DNA from: Thermoanaerobaculia bacterium
Lineage (GTDB): Bacteria > Acidobacteriota > Thermoanaerobaculia > Multivoradales > Multivoraceae
NCBI GenBank assembly: GCA_022823665.1
Contig: JAJEHN010000009.1
Location: 248,001 to 312,000 of the forward strand
Direction of reading: 5' to 3'
Length of the DNA stretch: 64,000 nt
Every line of letters starts with the position of its first letter. Position 1 is the stretch's first letter. The position numbers were made by a program, and so were the translations under genes. Shown here one piece after another: positions 49,620 through 59,123 of the stretch. Under the pieces are notes generated by a model that was not told where the DNA came from, did no database searches, and worked only from the letters and a program-made list of their open reading frames with translations.

Positions 49620-50555
49620 ATGGCCAACCAATCCGTACCGCTCGTCATCCTGGGAGGCAGCGACCGCAGGCCCGCCTACATGCCCCCTGGAGGACGCTCC
49701 AAGCACCCGCTCGCGGGCATCAAGGGCGTGGACGTGAAGATCGGCGGCAGGCCGCTGATCGAACTGGTCATCGAGCGGATACGCCAGGTCGAGGCCTTCG
49801 ACCCGATCTACGTCGCCGGACCCGGTCACGCCTACCGGTCTTTGCCTGACGGGATCTCCGTCGACACCGACGGCGGTTTCGGCCGCAACATCCAGGTCGG
49901 CGTCGAGGCAGCCCGCCGGCGGCATGGCGACGGACCGCTGGCGATCGTCACCTGCGACATCGTTCCCGACCCTGCCGAGATGAAGACGGTGGTCCGCGAC
50001 TTCTGGAGCCACAGCCCCCTGGATTTCTTCTTCCCGATGATCAAGGCGCCGCGAGACCCCGAACGGCTCGGCGAGTCCGGATGGAAGCCGCAGTACCACG
50101 TCAAGCCCGAGGGGGCTTCCGAGCCCGTCCCCGTGCTGCCCGGTCACCTGGCAATGTTCGACTCGGCGGCGCTTCGCTGGAAGTTCATCTACCGTTTGAT
50201 GGACCTCGGCTACCGGACGCGCAACCGCCCCATCCTGTACCGCAACGCCTACATGGCGCGGCGCCTTCTGTGGATCATGCTGGTTCAGGACTTCATCCAC
50301 CTCCTGAACCTTCGGCTTCCGACCTTTACCTGGGACACGTTGCTGTCGGGCACGCGCGCGGCGCGGCGCCTCAAGGAGAAGGTCATCCAGCAGTCCGAAC
50401 TGGAACTGGCTCTGCGCCGGATGTTCATCAAGCGACGCCACCGGCGCAGGCATCCCGACCGCAAGGTCCGGATGCCGGTTGTCGACGCGATGTCCCTGGC
50501 CCGCGACATCGACACACAGGAAGAGGCGATCGCCTTCGGGGCCGTCTCGGCGTGA
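49620..50555 (+). CDS. Nucleotidyltransferase-like (GT-A fold) protein
   Basis: 311 residues from ATG 49620. LVILGGSDRRP, SKHPLAGIKGVDVKIGGRPLIE and VAGPGHAYRSL resemble NTP-transferase proteins, and AIVTCDIVPDPAEM gives an acidic pair at the metal position. The C-terminal half (WKFIYRLMDLGYRTRNRP, FIHLLNLRLPTFTWDTLLSG) is not one I can place. It overlaps the next gene, an exported sulfatase-like enzyme, as GTGA. Substrate unknown; it may supply an activated sugar or alcohol. Confidence 0.6.
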   Translation: MANQSVPLVILGGSDRRPAYMPPGGRSKHPLAGIKGVDVKIGGRPLIELVIERIRQVEAFDPIYVAGPGHAYRSLPDGISVDTDGGFGRNIQVGVEAARRRHGDGPLAIVTCDIVPDPAEMKTVVRDFWSHSPLDFFFPMIKAPRDPERLGESGWKPQYHVKPEGASEPVPVLPGHLAMFDSAALRWKFIYRLMDLGYRTRNRPILYRNAYMARRLLWIMLVQDFIHLLNLRLPTFTWDTLLSGTRAARRLKEKVIQQSELELALRRMFIKRRHRRRHPDRKVRMPVVDAMSLARDIDTQEEAIAFGAVSA

Positions 50556-51892
50556 CCGTCGCCGGACGACGCCTCCTCCTCACCACCGCGCTGGCAGCCG
50601 CGATCTGCGCGCCGCTGCCCGCGGCGGAGCCGCACTTCGTGCTGCTCTCGGTCGACACCCTGCGCGCGGACGCGCTTGGGGCCTACGGCGCCGAAGGCGC
50701 GACGACGCCGACGATCGACGCTCTCGCCGCCGGAGGCGTGCTGTTCGAGGACGCGCACACCACGATCGGCAAGACCGGTCCCGCCTTCGCCTCGATCTTC
50801 ACCTCCCTCTACCCGCCAACGCACGGCTCGCGGCGAAACGCACAGCGAATGCGAAGCGACATCCCCGTGCTTGCCGAGATTCTGGGCGAGGCCGGCTACG
50901 AGGCGGCCGCCTTCATTTCGAACTGGACCCTGCGGGCCGACCTGGTCGGCCTGGACCGGGGGTTCGACCACTACGACGAGGAGTTCACCGAGGCCCGCAA
51001 CGCCGTCGGCGTGATGGAGCGCCACGCCGACGACGTCGCCAGAGCGGCCGAGCGATGGTTACGCCGGCGCGACAGCGACGAGGACCGGCGCGAGCGCCCT
51101 CTCTTCCTCTGGGTCCACTTCTCCGATCCACACAGCCCCTACCTGGAACGAAGGGGCTTCACGCCGCCGTCGCCGCCGCGCGAGCAGCGCGGCAACGGCT
51201 GGCAACGGCGCTGGCGCTACCAGTCGGAAGTGAACTACGTCGACCACTGGCTCGGCAGGCTGTCCGAGGCGATCGACGAGCTTCTCGCCGGCCCCCGGTA
51301 CACCCTGTTTCTGAGCGACCATGGAGAGAGCATGGGCGAGCACGGCTACTGGGGGCACGGCAAGAACGTCCACTGGCCCAACGCGCGCATCCCGATGATT
51401 CTCGCGGGGCCGGGGATTCCCGAGGGCAGGCGGATCGAGGCGGCGGTCGGCGTCGTCGACATCCTGCCGACCGTGCTCGACCTGCTCGAACTCGAAGCCC
51501 CCGCGAGCGTCGCGGGACGGAGCCTCGTGCCGATCGGCGACGAGCCGGCCGGCGAGGCGCGGCCCCGCTACGTCATCGGCGACAAGCACAGCGCACTGTT
51601 CGCGAAGTCGCGCCGCAACGCGCCCTACGAGGACCCGCTGCAGATCAGCATGGAGGTCGACGGCGCCAAGGTCCTCCACGATTTCTCCAAGCGCACGACC
51701 GTCTACTTCGATCTCACCGTCGACCCGGAAGAGGAACGGCCGCTACAGGCGCCGCCGGTCGACCTGGTGCCGCCGCTCGGCCGCCGTCTCGTGAACTGGT
51801 ACCGGGACCTGCCGAAGTACGAGGCGAGGAGCGGCCACGTCCTGAGCGAGGAGGACGTCCGTCAGTTGAAGAGCCTGGGCTACATCGACTAG
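50552..51892 (+). CDS. Exported sulfatase/alkaline phosphatase superfamily protein
   Basis: 446 residues from GTG 50552. Signal peptide RRLLLTTALAAAICAPLPAA. LLSVDTLRADALGAYG supplies the first metal Asp, FLSDHGESMGEHGYWGHGKN the second site, and DILPTVLDLL and DLTVDPEEERPL are usual. At the nucleophile position the sequence is KTGPAFASIFTSLYP, so a Thr stands where sulfatases have the Cys or Ser converted to formylglycine. It may hydrolyse or transfer phosphoryl groups instead. Coupled to the upstream gene by a four-base overlap. Confidence 0.82.
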   Translation: MTVAGRRLLLTTALAAAICAPLPAAEPHFVLLSVDTLRADALGAYGAEGATTPTIDALAAGGVLFEDAHTTIGKTGPAFASIFTSLYPPTHGSRRNAQRMRSDIPVLAEILGEAGYEAAAFISNWTLRADLVGLDRGFDHYDEEFTEARNAVGVMERHADDVARAAERWLRRRDSDEDRRERPLFLWVHFSDPHSPYLERRGFTPPSPPREQRGNGWQRRWRYQSEVNYVDHWLGRLSEAIDELLAGPRYTLFLSDHGESMGEHGYWGHGKNVHWPNARIPMILAGPGIPEGRRIEAAVGVVDILPTVLDLLELEAPASVAGRSLVPIGDEPAGEARPRYVIGDKHSALFAKSRRNAPYEDPLQISMEVDGAKVLHDFSKRTTVYFDLTVDPEEERPLQAPPVDLVPPLGRRLVNWYRDLPKYEARSGHVLSEEDVRQLKSLGYID

Positions 51893-51904
51893 TAGCCAGC
51901 GCCG

Positions 51905-53164
51905 CTAGTCGCCGGCGCTGACCAGAACGATGCAGTCCGCAAGCAACCGGGTCGCGGTCTCGATCTCGTCGAGACCCGGCAGCGTCGGCGCGATGCGGAT
52001 GTTCCGGTCCTGCGGATCGACGCCGTACGGGAAGGTAGCCCCCGCGGGCGTCAGCTTGACCCCGGCCTGGCCGGCCATCTCGACCACCGCCCGCGCGCAG
52101 CCGGGCGTCGTGTCCAGGCTCACGAAGTAGCCGCCCCGGGGCCGGCTCCAGGTCGCGACGCCGAGGCCTTCCAGCGACTCCTCGAGAACGCGCAGCACGG
52201 TCTCGAACTTCGGCCGGATCAGCTCCGCGTGTCCTCGCATGTGCTCCCGGACACGCGCGACACTGCCGTCGAAGAAGCGGGCGTGAGCGAGCTGGTTCAG
52301 CTTGTTCGGGCCGATCGTCTGGAACGAGCGGAAACTCCGGATCCAGTCGCCGTTCCGTGGGCTCGCGGCTAGCGCGGCCAGACCGGCGCCGCCGAACGTG
52401 ACCTTCGAGAACGAGGTGATGATCAACGGCCGGTCCTCGTGGCCGTGAGCGACGCAGCGGTCGTACAGGTTGGCGAGACGATCGGGCTCGCCCTCGAAAG
52501 CGTGCAAGGCGTAGGCGTCGTCCCAGATGACCCGGAAGTCCGCCGCCGCGGCCGGCATCGCGGCGATCGCCTCGACCACGTCGTCCGAATAGGTGACACC
52601 GGTCGGATTGCTGTAGCGAGGCACGCAGAACATCCCCTTGACGTTCCGGTCCGCGCCGGCAAGACGTGCGATCTCGTCGACGTCCGGGCCGTCGTCACCC
52701 ATCCCGATCGGCAGCATCTCGATGCCATAGCGCTCCAGAACGGAGAAGTGACGGTCGTAGCCAGGACAGGGACAGAGGAACTTCACCGGCGTCGAGCGTC
52801 TCGGGCCGCCCCAGGGATCGCCGCCCGGCACGCCGACCAGCATCGCCTGCACGACCAGGTCGTGCATCCACTGCAGGCTCGCGTTGCCGCCGACGAAGAC
52901 CAGGTCCGGATCGATCTCGAGGATCTCGGCGAAGATCGCCCGCATCTCCGGCAGGCCGCGCGGATCGCCGCCGTAGTTGCGGCAGTCGGTGCCGTCGCCG
53001 GCCGGGCTGTCCTCCCGTTCGACGGCAGCCAGGAGGCCGTGCGACCGGGCGAGCTGCTCCGGTGACGGCTTGCCCCGCGTCATGTCGAGGCCGAGACCGG
53101 CGGCGCAGGCCGCGTCGTAGCGGACTCGTGCCGCGTCGACGACGGCCGGATCGAGCGGAGGCAC
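51905..53164 (-). CDS. Aspartate aminotransferase, type Ic
   Basis: 419 residues of the PLP fold type I family. GLDMTRGKPSPEQL, NYGGDPRGLPEMRAIF, FVGGNASLQWMHDLV and CPCPGYDRHFSV are typical of the Ic subgroup first defined in actinobacteria. ITSFSKVTFGGAGLA carries the PLP lysine. It should interconvert aspartate and oxaloacetate with glutamate. GTG start. Its start codon lies four bases after the stop of the adjacent sorbosone-dehydrogenase-like gene. Confidence 0.9.
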   Translation of the reverse strand: MPPLDPAVVDAARVRYDAACAAGLGLDMTRGKPSPEQLARSHGLLAAVEREDSPAGDGTDCRNYGGDPRGLPEMRAIFAEILEIDPDLVFVGGNASLQWMHDLVVQAMLVGVPGGDPWGGPRRSTPVKFLCPCPGYDRHFSVLERYGIEMLPIGMGDDGPDVDEIARLAGADRNVKGMFCVPRYSNPTGVTYSDDVVEAIAAMPAAAADFRVIWDDAYALHAFEGEPDRLANLYDRCVAHGHEDRPLIITSFSKVTFGGAGLAALAASPRNGDWIRSFRSFQTIGPNKLNQLAHARFFDGSVARVREHMRGHAELIRPKFETVLRVLEESLEGLGVATWSRPRGGYFVSLDTTPGCARAVVEMAGQAGVKLTPAGATFPYGVDPQDRNIRIAPTLPGLDEIETATRLLADCIVLVSAGD

Positions 53165-53168
53165 TCGT

Positions 53169-54341
53169 CTACAGCCCGGCCGCCGCTGCCGCGGTCCCGT
53201 CGTAGACGATGCGGTAGATCACGCCTCGCATGTCGTCCGACACGAGGAGCGACCCGTCGGCCCGCTCCATCACGTCGACCGGCCGGCCCCACGAGTCTTC
53301 TCCCTGCAGCCAACCCGTGGCGAACTCCTCGTACTCCGCGGCCCGACCGTCCCGGTCGACATGAACGACCATGACCCGGTAGCCGATCTTGTTGCTGCGG
53401 TTCCAGGAACCGTGCTCCGCGATGAAGATCTGCCCGTGGTACCGCTCAGGGAACGCGGCGCCCCGGTAGAAGCGCATGCCCACTGCCGCCACGTGCGGGT
53501 CGAGGTCGATGGCCGGCGGCACGAGTTCGTCGCAGGGACGCTGATCGCCGAACTCCGGGTCCGCGATGTCCTGGCCATGGCAGTACGGATAGCCGAAGTG
53601 CTGGCCGTCCTCCGTCAGCACGTTCAACTCGTCGGGCGGAACGTCGTCGCCCATCATGTCCCGTCCGTTGTCGGTGAACCAGAGTTCGCTCGTGCCCGGG
53701 CGCCAGTCGAAGCCGACCGTGTTCCGCACTCCGCGGGCGACGACCTCGTAGTCGCCCGTCTCGTCCAGCCGGAGGATCGTCGCGAAGGGATCCCCCTCGT
53801 CGCAGATGTTGCACGGAGCGCCCACCGGCACGTAGAGCAGCCCGTCGGGACCGAAGCGGATGAACTTCCAGCCGTGATGCGTCTCGTCCGGCAGGTTCGC
53901 GGTGACCACGACCGGTGCGGGCGGGGAGTCGAGCCGGCTCTCGATCCCTTCGAAACGAAGCACGCGGCTGATCTCGGCAACGTAGAGGTCGCCGTCGTGA
54001 AAGGCGACGCCGTTCGGCCAGTTCAGGTCGGAGCCGATGCGATAGCGGTCGTCGGCCTTGCCGTCCCCGTCCGCGTCCAGCACTGCGTGAACGACTCCGC
54101 CGCCCCTGCGTCCGGTGCCGACGAAGACGGTTCCGGACGGACTCTGGGCCAGCGAGCGAGCGTTGTCGAGTTCCGCGGCGAAGACGTCGATCGAGAAGCC
54201 GGCCGGCAGTTCGATCTCGTCCAGACGGAGTTCCTCGTCGTCGGCGAGAGCGCCGGCGCCAATCGCCGACAGGACGGCGAGGAAAACTGTCAGACAGGGC
54301 AGGGCGAAGCGGGTGTGGCGAGCGAAAGCGGACCGCGGCAT
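53169..54341 (-). CDS. Sorbosone dehydrogenase-like PQQ-type beta-propeller (short copy)
   Basis: 390 residues. Signal peptide (ALPCLTVFLAVLSAIGAGALA), then a six-blade propeller of the soluble glucose/sorbosone dehydrogenase type: LPAGFSIDVFAAEL, LAQSPSGTVFVGT, KFIRFGPDGLLYVPVGAPCNIC, NTVGFDWRPGTSELWFTDNGRD, HFGYPYCHG and FIAEHGSWNRS. Paired cysteines (PCNIC and PYCHG) are kept. PQQ use is inferred; the oxidised substrate is unknown. It is a tandem duplicate of the next gene but ends with the propeller. Confidence 0.87.
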   Translation of the reverse strand: MPRSAFARHTRFALPCLTVFLAVLSAIGAGALADDEELRLDEIELPAGFSIDVFAAELDNARSLAQSPSGTVFVGTGRRGGGVVHAVLDADGDGKADDRYRIGSDLNWPNGVAFHDGDLYVAEISRVLRFEGIESRLDSPPAPVVVTANLPDETHHGWKFIRFGPDGLLYVPVGAPCNICDEGDPFATILRLDETGDYEVVARGVRNTVGFDWRPGTSELWFTDNGRDMMGDDVPPDELNVLTEDGQHFGYPYCHGQDIADPEFGDQRPCDELVPPAIDLDPHVAAVGMRFYRGAAFPERYHGQIFIAEHGSWNRSNKIGYRVMVVHVDRDGRAAEYEEFATGWLQGEDSWGRPVDVMERADGSLLVSDDMRGVIYRIVYDGTAAAAAGL

Positions 54342-54374
54342 GGCGGATTCTCCTTTGGTTCGGTGGCGTGAAGC

Positions 54375-55931
54375 TTAAGGGACGAACGGCGACGCGGCGC
54401 AAGCCCCGGCAAACGCCATGCCGTCGGTGATCGCCGGCGCCGGTTCACCCGCTTCGTTGCGATACTCGCTCTTCTCGCCGGTGACCGTGTCTCTCACCCG
54501 GATCAGGTAGCCGAGGTCCGTCGTCGAAGCGCCGTACACCCACACGTGGCCGTTCGTCGAACAGCCGTCCAGGACCTTGATCAGGATCTCCCAGTTGGCG
54601 GGTTCGAGGAACCAGAACATGCCGGCGTCCGGCGTCCCGTAGTCCGCCACGAAGGCGGGAGTCGGCTCTCCGCCCGCCGTCCACCAGTCCACCTTCACTT
54701 CGTAGCGACCGTCGCGCACGCAGAGCGTTTCGTCGCCTGGATCGCACGGACCGTCGTCACCGGGCGGTTCGGGTTCGGGATCAGGCGGCGGGTCGGGGTC
54801 GACCGCCGACTCGTAGGTGATCCGGTAGATCGCCCCCTGGTCGTCGTCGGACACCAGCAGGGAACCGTCCTCGCGCACCATCACGTCGACCGGCCGGCCC
54901 CACTCGTTCTGGCCCTGGAGCCAGCCGGTTGCGAACTCCTCGTACCCGGTCGACCGCCCGCTCCCGTCGAGACGGACCACCATGACCCGGTAGCCGATCT
55001 TCCGGCTGCGGTTCCACGACCCGTGCTCGGCGATGAAGATCTGGCCGCGATAGCGCTCCGGGAACATGGTTCCGGTATAGAAGCGCATGCCCAGCGCCGC
55101 CACGTGCGGACCGAGAGCCTGGACCGGCGGCCGGAACTCCGAGCAGGAGCGGCGGTCGCCGTACTCGGGGTCGGCGATGTTCCGGCCGTGGCAATAGGGA
55201 TAACCGAAGTGCTGCCCGTTCGAAGTCAGAACGTTCAGTTCGTCCGGCGGAAGCTCGTCTCCCAGCCAGTCCCGGCCGTTGTCGGTGAACCACAGCCGGC
55301 GCGTCATCGGATGCCAGTCGAAGCCCACGGTGTTCCGGACGCCCCGCGCCACGACCTCGTACGTGCCGCTGCCGGCGTCCATCCGCAGGATCGAGTTGTA
55401 CGGGTCGGCCTCGTCACAGATGTTGCAGGGAGCGCCGACAGGCACATAGAGCCGCCCGTCCGGACCGAAGCGGATGAACTTCCAGCCATGCGCCCTGTCG
55501 GTCGGAAGCCGGTTCGTGACCACGACCGGCCGCGGCGGCGAGTCCAGCCGGTTCTCGATGCCGTCGTACCGGAGGATCCGGCTGATCTCGGCCACGTAGA
55601 GACTTCCGTTGCGAAAGGCCACGCCGTTCGGCGAGTTCAGGCCCGACGCGATGCGATACCGCTCGTCCGCCTCGCCGTCGCCGTCCGCGTCGACCAGGGC
55701 GTGGACGACGCCGGCGTCGCGAGTGCCGACGAACACCGTGCCGCCCGGACTCTGCGCCAGCGAACGGGCGCCGGTCACGCCACTCGCGAAGATGCCGATC
55801 GAGAACCCGTCGGGCAACTCGATCTCGGACAGCCTCGACACCTGGGCCTCCGCGCCGCCAGGCCCGATCGCCAGAAAAGCCAGAACGGCCAGCAGGAAGG
55901 GCCGACAGTCGACCGGGAAACGGCTGGCCAT
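54375..55931 (-). CDS. Sorbosone dehydrogenase-like protein with extra C-terminal domain
   Basis: 518 residues. Residues 1-380 are a close copy of the neighbouring protein, with LAQSPGGTVFVGT, YVPVGAPCNIC, HFGYPYCHG and FIAEHGSWNRS. A Pro/Glu/Asp linker then leads to a four-cysteine domain (396-513) with LCVRDGRYEVKVDW, MFWFLEPANWEILIKVLDGC and GHVWVYGASTTDLGYLIRV. This domain is also the C-terminus of the surface protein at 3-2168. It may serve surface attachment or secretion. Exported, from the N-terminal signal. Confidence 0.87.
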   Translation of the reverse strand: MASRFPVDCRPFLLAVLAFLAIGPGGAEAQVSRLSEIELPDGFSIGIFASGVTGARSLAQSPGGTVFVGTRDAGVVHALVDADGDGEADERYRIASGLNSPNGVAFRNGSLYVAEISRILRYDGIENRLDSPPRPVVVTNRLPTDRAHGWKFIRFGPDGRLYVPVGAPCNICDEADPYNSILRMDAGSGTYEVVARGVRNTVGFDWHPMTRRLWFTDNGRDWLGDELPPDELNVLTSNGQHFGYPYCHGRNIADPEYGDRRSCSEFRPPVQALGPHVAALGMRFYTGTMFPERYRGQIFIAEHGSWNRSRKIGYRVMVVRLDGSGRSTGYEEFATGWLQGQNEWGRPVDVMVREDGSLLVSDDDQGAIYRITYESAVDPDPPPDPEPEPPGDDGPCDPGDETLCVRDGRYEVKVDWWTAGGEPTPAFVADYGTPDAGMFWFLEPANWEILIKVLDGCSTNGHVWVYGASTTDLGYLIRVRDTVTGEKSEYRNEAGEPAPAITDGMAFAGACAASPFVP

Positions 55932-55942
55932 CGCCGGTCAAC

Positions 55943-56830
55943 CTACCAGAGCATCACGGCGACACCGGCCGCGATCACGGCCACCGTCAGCACCTTGCGC
56001 AGCGTGAGCGGCTCGGCGAAGAAGACGCGGCCGAGGACCAGCGCCAGCGAAGAGCCGATGCCCCGCTTCACCGTCTCGACGAAGCCGACCCAGGCGTGCT
56101 GAAGCGCCAGCAACTGGAGCCCCTGCGCCGCGGCGCCGAGGACGACGGCAGTCAGCAGAAGAACCCAGGTCCCGGCTCCCGCGCGCACGTCCGCCCGGGA
56201 GCGCACTCCCGGCGCCTCGCGCAGGCCGCGGAGCGCGAGCGTCAGCACGGACAGGCCAACGCCGAGGTGCAGGACCAGGCCGTGAAAGGCCGCGTTCGAG
56301 GCTTCGGTCGCGAGCTTGTCGAGCGGCAGCGCCGACGCCCAGAGGAAGGCGACCAGGATCATCCACCACGCGCCCGCGCTCAGTTTCCACGGCTGGCGAC
56401 GCTCTCCGCTCCGCTCGCCCAACTGGAGCGCGAGAGCGCCGAACACGACCATCGCGATGCCGAGCCACTCGCGGGCGCCCGGCAGCTCGCCCAGCAGCGG
56501 GATCGCGAGCAGCGACGTGAAGACCGGCGTCAGCGAGAGCAGGGGAATCACCGCGCTCAGCCCGGAGAGACGCACGGAGCGCAGGAAGCCGTAGTTCGCG
56601 CCCAGATTGCACACGACGGAGGCGACACCCGGCCACACGTACGCGGCACTCACGGCAGCGGGCGGCTGCAGTGCCACCCACACGCCGTAGAGAGGCACGG
56701 CGCCGAGCGCCAGGACCATGACCAGGAAGGCGTCGCTCAGACGACCGGTGAGCTTCTTGCGCAGAAGGTCGAACAGCGAGAAGCAGAGCGTTGCGCCGAC
56801 CACCAGCACGATGCCGAGCAGTGAAACCAT
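55943..56830 (-). CDS. EamA/DMT family transporter
   Basis: 295 residues with ten hydrophobic helices in two EamA repeats, for example LGIVLVVGATLCFSLFDLL at the start and VLLLTAVVLGAAAQGLQLLALQ in the second half. The segment SGLSAVIPLLSLTPVFTSLLAIPLLGE is typical of drug/metabolite exporters. Substrate unknown. It is divergent from fabI and ends 12 bases before the dehydrogenase start. Confidence 0.9.
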   Translation of the reverse strand: MVSLLGIVLVVGATLCFSLFDLLRKKLTGRLSDAFLVMVLALGAVPLYGVWVALQPPAAVSAAYVWPGVASVVCNLGANYGFLRSVRLSGLSAVIPLLSLTPVFTSLLAIPLLGELPGAREWLGIAMVVFGALALQLGERSGERRQPWKLSAGAWWMILVAFLWASALPLDKLATEASNAAFHGLVLHLGVGLSVLTLALRGLREAPGVRSRADVRAGAGTWVLLLTAVVLGAAAQGLQLLALQHAWVGFVETVKRGIGSSLALVLGRVFFAEPLTLRKVLTVAVIAAGVAVMLW

Positions 56831-56884
56831 GCGCCAGGGTCAGTCTAGGACCAAGCGCAGCGGAGCGCTACAATCCCGGCGCCC

Positions 56885-57718
56885 GTGACTCCGCCCGAAT
56901 CATCTCCCGGCCCCACGTCGAAGGGACTGCTCGCCGGAAAGCGCGGCCTCGTCGTCGGGGTCGCGAACAAACGCTCCCTGGCCTGGGGCATCGCCCGGCG
57001 AGCGCACGAGGAGGGCGCCGATCTCGCGTTCACATTCCAGGGCGACGCCCTGGAACGGCGGGTACGGCCCCTCGCCGAGAGCGTGGGCTCCACCATCATC
57101 GAACCGCTCGACGTCACCGACGACGACCAGATCGACGCGGTCTTCGCCGGACTCGGCGAACGCTGGGGGCGACTGGACTTCCTCGTCCACTCCGTTGCGT
57201 TCGCCAACCGGGAGGATCTTCTCGGCCGCACGGTCGACACCTCGCGCGCCGGCTTTGCCACCGCTCTCGACATCAGTTGCTATTCGCTGATCGCTCTCGC
57301 CCGCGCCGCCGAGCCGCTGATGACAGAGGGCGGCAGCATCATCGCGATGACCTACTACGGGGCCAGCAAGGCGACCCCCAACTACAACGTGATGGGCATC
57401 GCCAAGGCGGCGCTCGAAGCCTCCATCCGCTACCTCGCGGTCGACCTGGGGCCGAAGAACATCCGCGTTCACGGCATCTCCGCCGGCCCGGTCAGGACCC
57501 TGGCCGCTTCCGGCGTCTCGGGGATGCGCGGCATGCTGAAGGTGATGCCGGAACGGGCTCCGCTGGGCCGCAACATCACCGTCGACGATGTCGGCGCCAC
57601 CGCCGCCTACCTGCTGTCCGACCTGAGCGCCGGAACGACCGGCGGCATCCACTTCGTGGACGCCGGGTTCAACATCACCGCGATGCGCCACCCGGACCGG
57701 AACACGGCGAGCAGCTAG
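56885..57718 (+). CDS. fabI: Enoyl-ACP reductase FabI
   Basis: 277 residues of the short-chain reductase family. GVANKRSLAWGIAR is the FabI NAD-binding start, SVAFANREDL follows, and the active site YYGASKATPNYNVMGIAKAALE carries the Tyr-x6-Lys pair. ISAGPVRTLAASG and FVDAGFNI complete it. It catalyses the last step of fatty-acid elongation in the cytoplasm. GTG start at 56885. Distinct from FabK, FabL and FabV. Confidence 0.95.
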   Translation: MTPPESSPGPTSKGLLAGKRGLVVGVANKRSLAWGIARRAHEEGADLAFTFQGDALERRVRPLAESVGSTIIEPLDVTDDDQIDAVFAGLGERWGRLDFLVHSVAFANREDLLGRTVDTSRAGFATALDISCYSLIALARAAEPLMTEGGSIIAMTYYGASKATPNYNVMGIAKAALEASIRYLAVDLGPKNIRVHGISAGPVRTLAASGVSGMRGMLKVMPERAPLGRNITVDDVGATAAYLLSDLSAGTTGGIHFVDAGFNITAMRHPDRNTASS

Positions 57719-57739
57719 GGGGCCACGGCTCACTCGAAA

Positions 57740-57775
57740 CCCTGTCCGCTCCGGTTCCGTAAACCGGGGACAGGG
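57740..57775. terminator. Bidirectional hairpin between fabI and M20 gene
   Basis: CCCTGTCC pairs with GGACAGGG, and inside it CCGGTT pairs with AACCGG around CCGTA. It lies just past fabI and about 130 bases from the convergent M20 gene's stop. There is no clear T-run. Confidence 0.55.
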
Positions 57776-57905
57776 GCAGGGCGGCCCGCTCCTCCTCGTG
57801 TGGACGTCGACTGACTACCTCCCCAGTGGACCGATACCGGCCGCTCCGCCCCTGTTTCCAAAAGTACGGCGCGGGCCTGGTCTTCGCGTTCCGGGACGGC
57901 GCTGA

Positions 57906-59123
57906 TCAGGAAGTGCCCGCAAGCTCCGCCGAAGCGCGGCGCGCCGCCGCCGCCAGCAGCGCCCCGCCGACGAAGATCGCCTCTTCGGCAGGCGCGAAGT
58001 ACGGCGTGTGGGCGCCGACTACCGGGTCGCCGGGCAGCCGGGCGCCGACCCGGATGAAGCAGCCCGGGATTCGCTCCAGGTAGAAGGCGAAGTCCTCGCC
58101 GCCCATGTTCGCGGCAGGCAGCGGCCTGATCGCATCCGCGCCGATCACCGGAACCGCGGCGTCCCTGGCCCAGCCCGCGGCACGCTCGTCATTGAGCACG
58201 GCCGGCGTTCCCTGGAGCATCCGTACCTCGGCCTCGAGCCGGCAGGCCGCGCCGACGGACTCCGCAACGTGCCGCACCTCCTCCGCCAGCAGTTTCCGGA
58301 TGGCCGGGTCGAGCGACCGCATGGTGCCCTTGAGCACGGCACGGTCGGGGATCACGTTGTGCGCCGTGCCCGCCTCGACGGCGCCGACGGTGACCACCGC
58401 GGGCTGGTCGGGCGGCACGCGCCGGGAGACGACCGTCTGCAGGGCGGAAACGACCTGGGCCAGGCCTGTGATCGGATCGAGGCCCTGGTGGGGCCTTGCA
58501 CCGTGCGCCCCCTTGCCCCGAAGCTCGACCTCGAAGCGGTCGGCGGCGGCGCCCACGGCGCCGGGCTGGATCATCGCCTGCCCGACCTCGAAGGTCAGGT
58601 CGACATGGGCACCGAAGATCGCCCCGACCTCGTCCAGCACGCCGGTCGCCAGGACCGCCGCCGCGCCCTCGCCGCTCTCCTCCGCCGGCTGCAGCACGAG
58701 CAGAACGTCGCCTGCCGCCGGTTCGGCCTGGAGCAGGCGCGCCGCGGCGACCGCCCAGGAGGCATGGACGTCGTGGCCGCAGGCGTGCATCACGCCCTCG
58801 TTGCGGGACGCGAACGGCAAACCGGTGTCTTCCTGGATCGGCAGCGCATCGATGTCGCCGCGCACCGCGACCAGCGGCGCCTTCCGGTCGCGACCCGGTA
58901 TCCGTCCGACCACACCGGTGCCGGCCACGCGGGCTACGCCCTCGACGCCGAGTTCGTCCAGCGTCCGCTGAAGACGGGAACACGTACGCTCCTCCTGGAG
59001 CGAGAGTTCGGGATCGGCGTGGAGCGCGCGCCGGAGACCGACAAGTTCGGAAACCGCACCGGCGCCGTAGAGCCCGGAAACAGCCTCAGGCAGCCGGAGA
59101 GACGCGGACGGATGGCCGCTCAT
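57906..59123 (-). CDS. M20 family amidohydrolase
   Basis: 405 residues from ATG 59123, overlapping the metalloprotease stop as ATGA. GVMHACGHDVHASWAVAAAR (metal His and Asp), LVLQPAEESGEGAAAV (acid Glu) and FEVELRGKGAHGARPHQGLDPI (dimerisation loop) are the M20D/HipO signature. AANMGGEDFAFYLERIPG gives the last metal ligand. It is an amino-acid or peptide amidohydrolase; the acyl group is unknown. Confidence 0.9.
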   Translation of the reverse strand: MSGHPSASLRLPEAVSGLYGAGAVSELVGLRRALHADPELSLQEERTCSRLQRTLDELGVEGVARVAGTGVVGRIPGRDRKAPLVAVRGDIDALPIQEDTGLPFASRNEGVMHACGHDVHASWAVAAARLLQAEPAAGDVLLVLQPAEESGEGAAAVLATGVLDEVGAIFGAHVDLTFEVGQAMIQPGAVGAAADRFEVELRGKGAHGARPHQGLDPITGLAQVVSALQTVVSRRVPPDQPAVVTVGAVEAGTAHNVIPDRAVLKGTMRSLDPAIRKLLAEEVRHVAESVGAACRLEAEVRMLQGTPAVLNDERAAGWARDAAVPVIGADAIRPLPAANMGGEDFAFYLERIPGCFIRVGARLPGDPVVGAHTPYFAPAEEAIFVGGALLAAAARRASAELAGTS

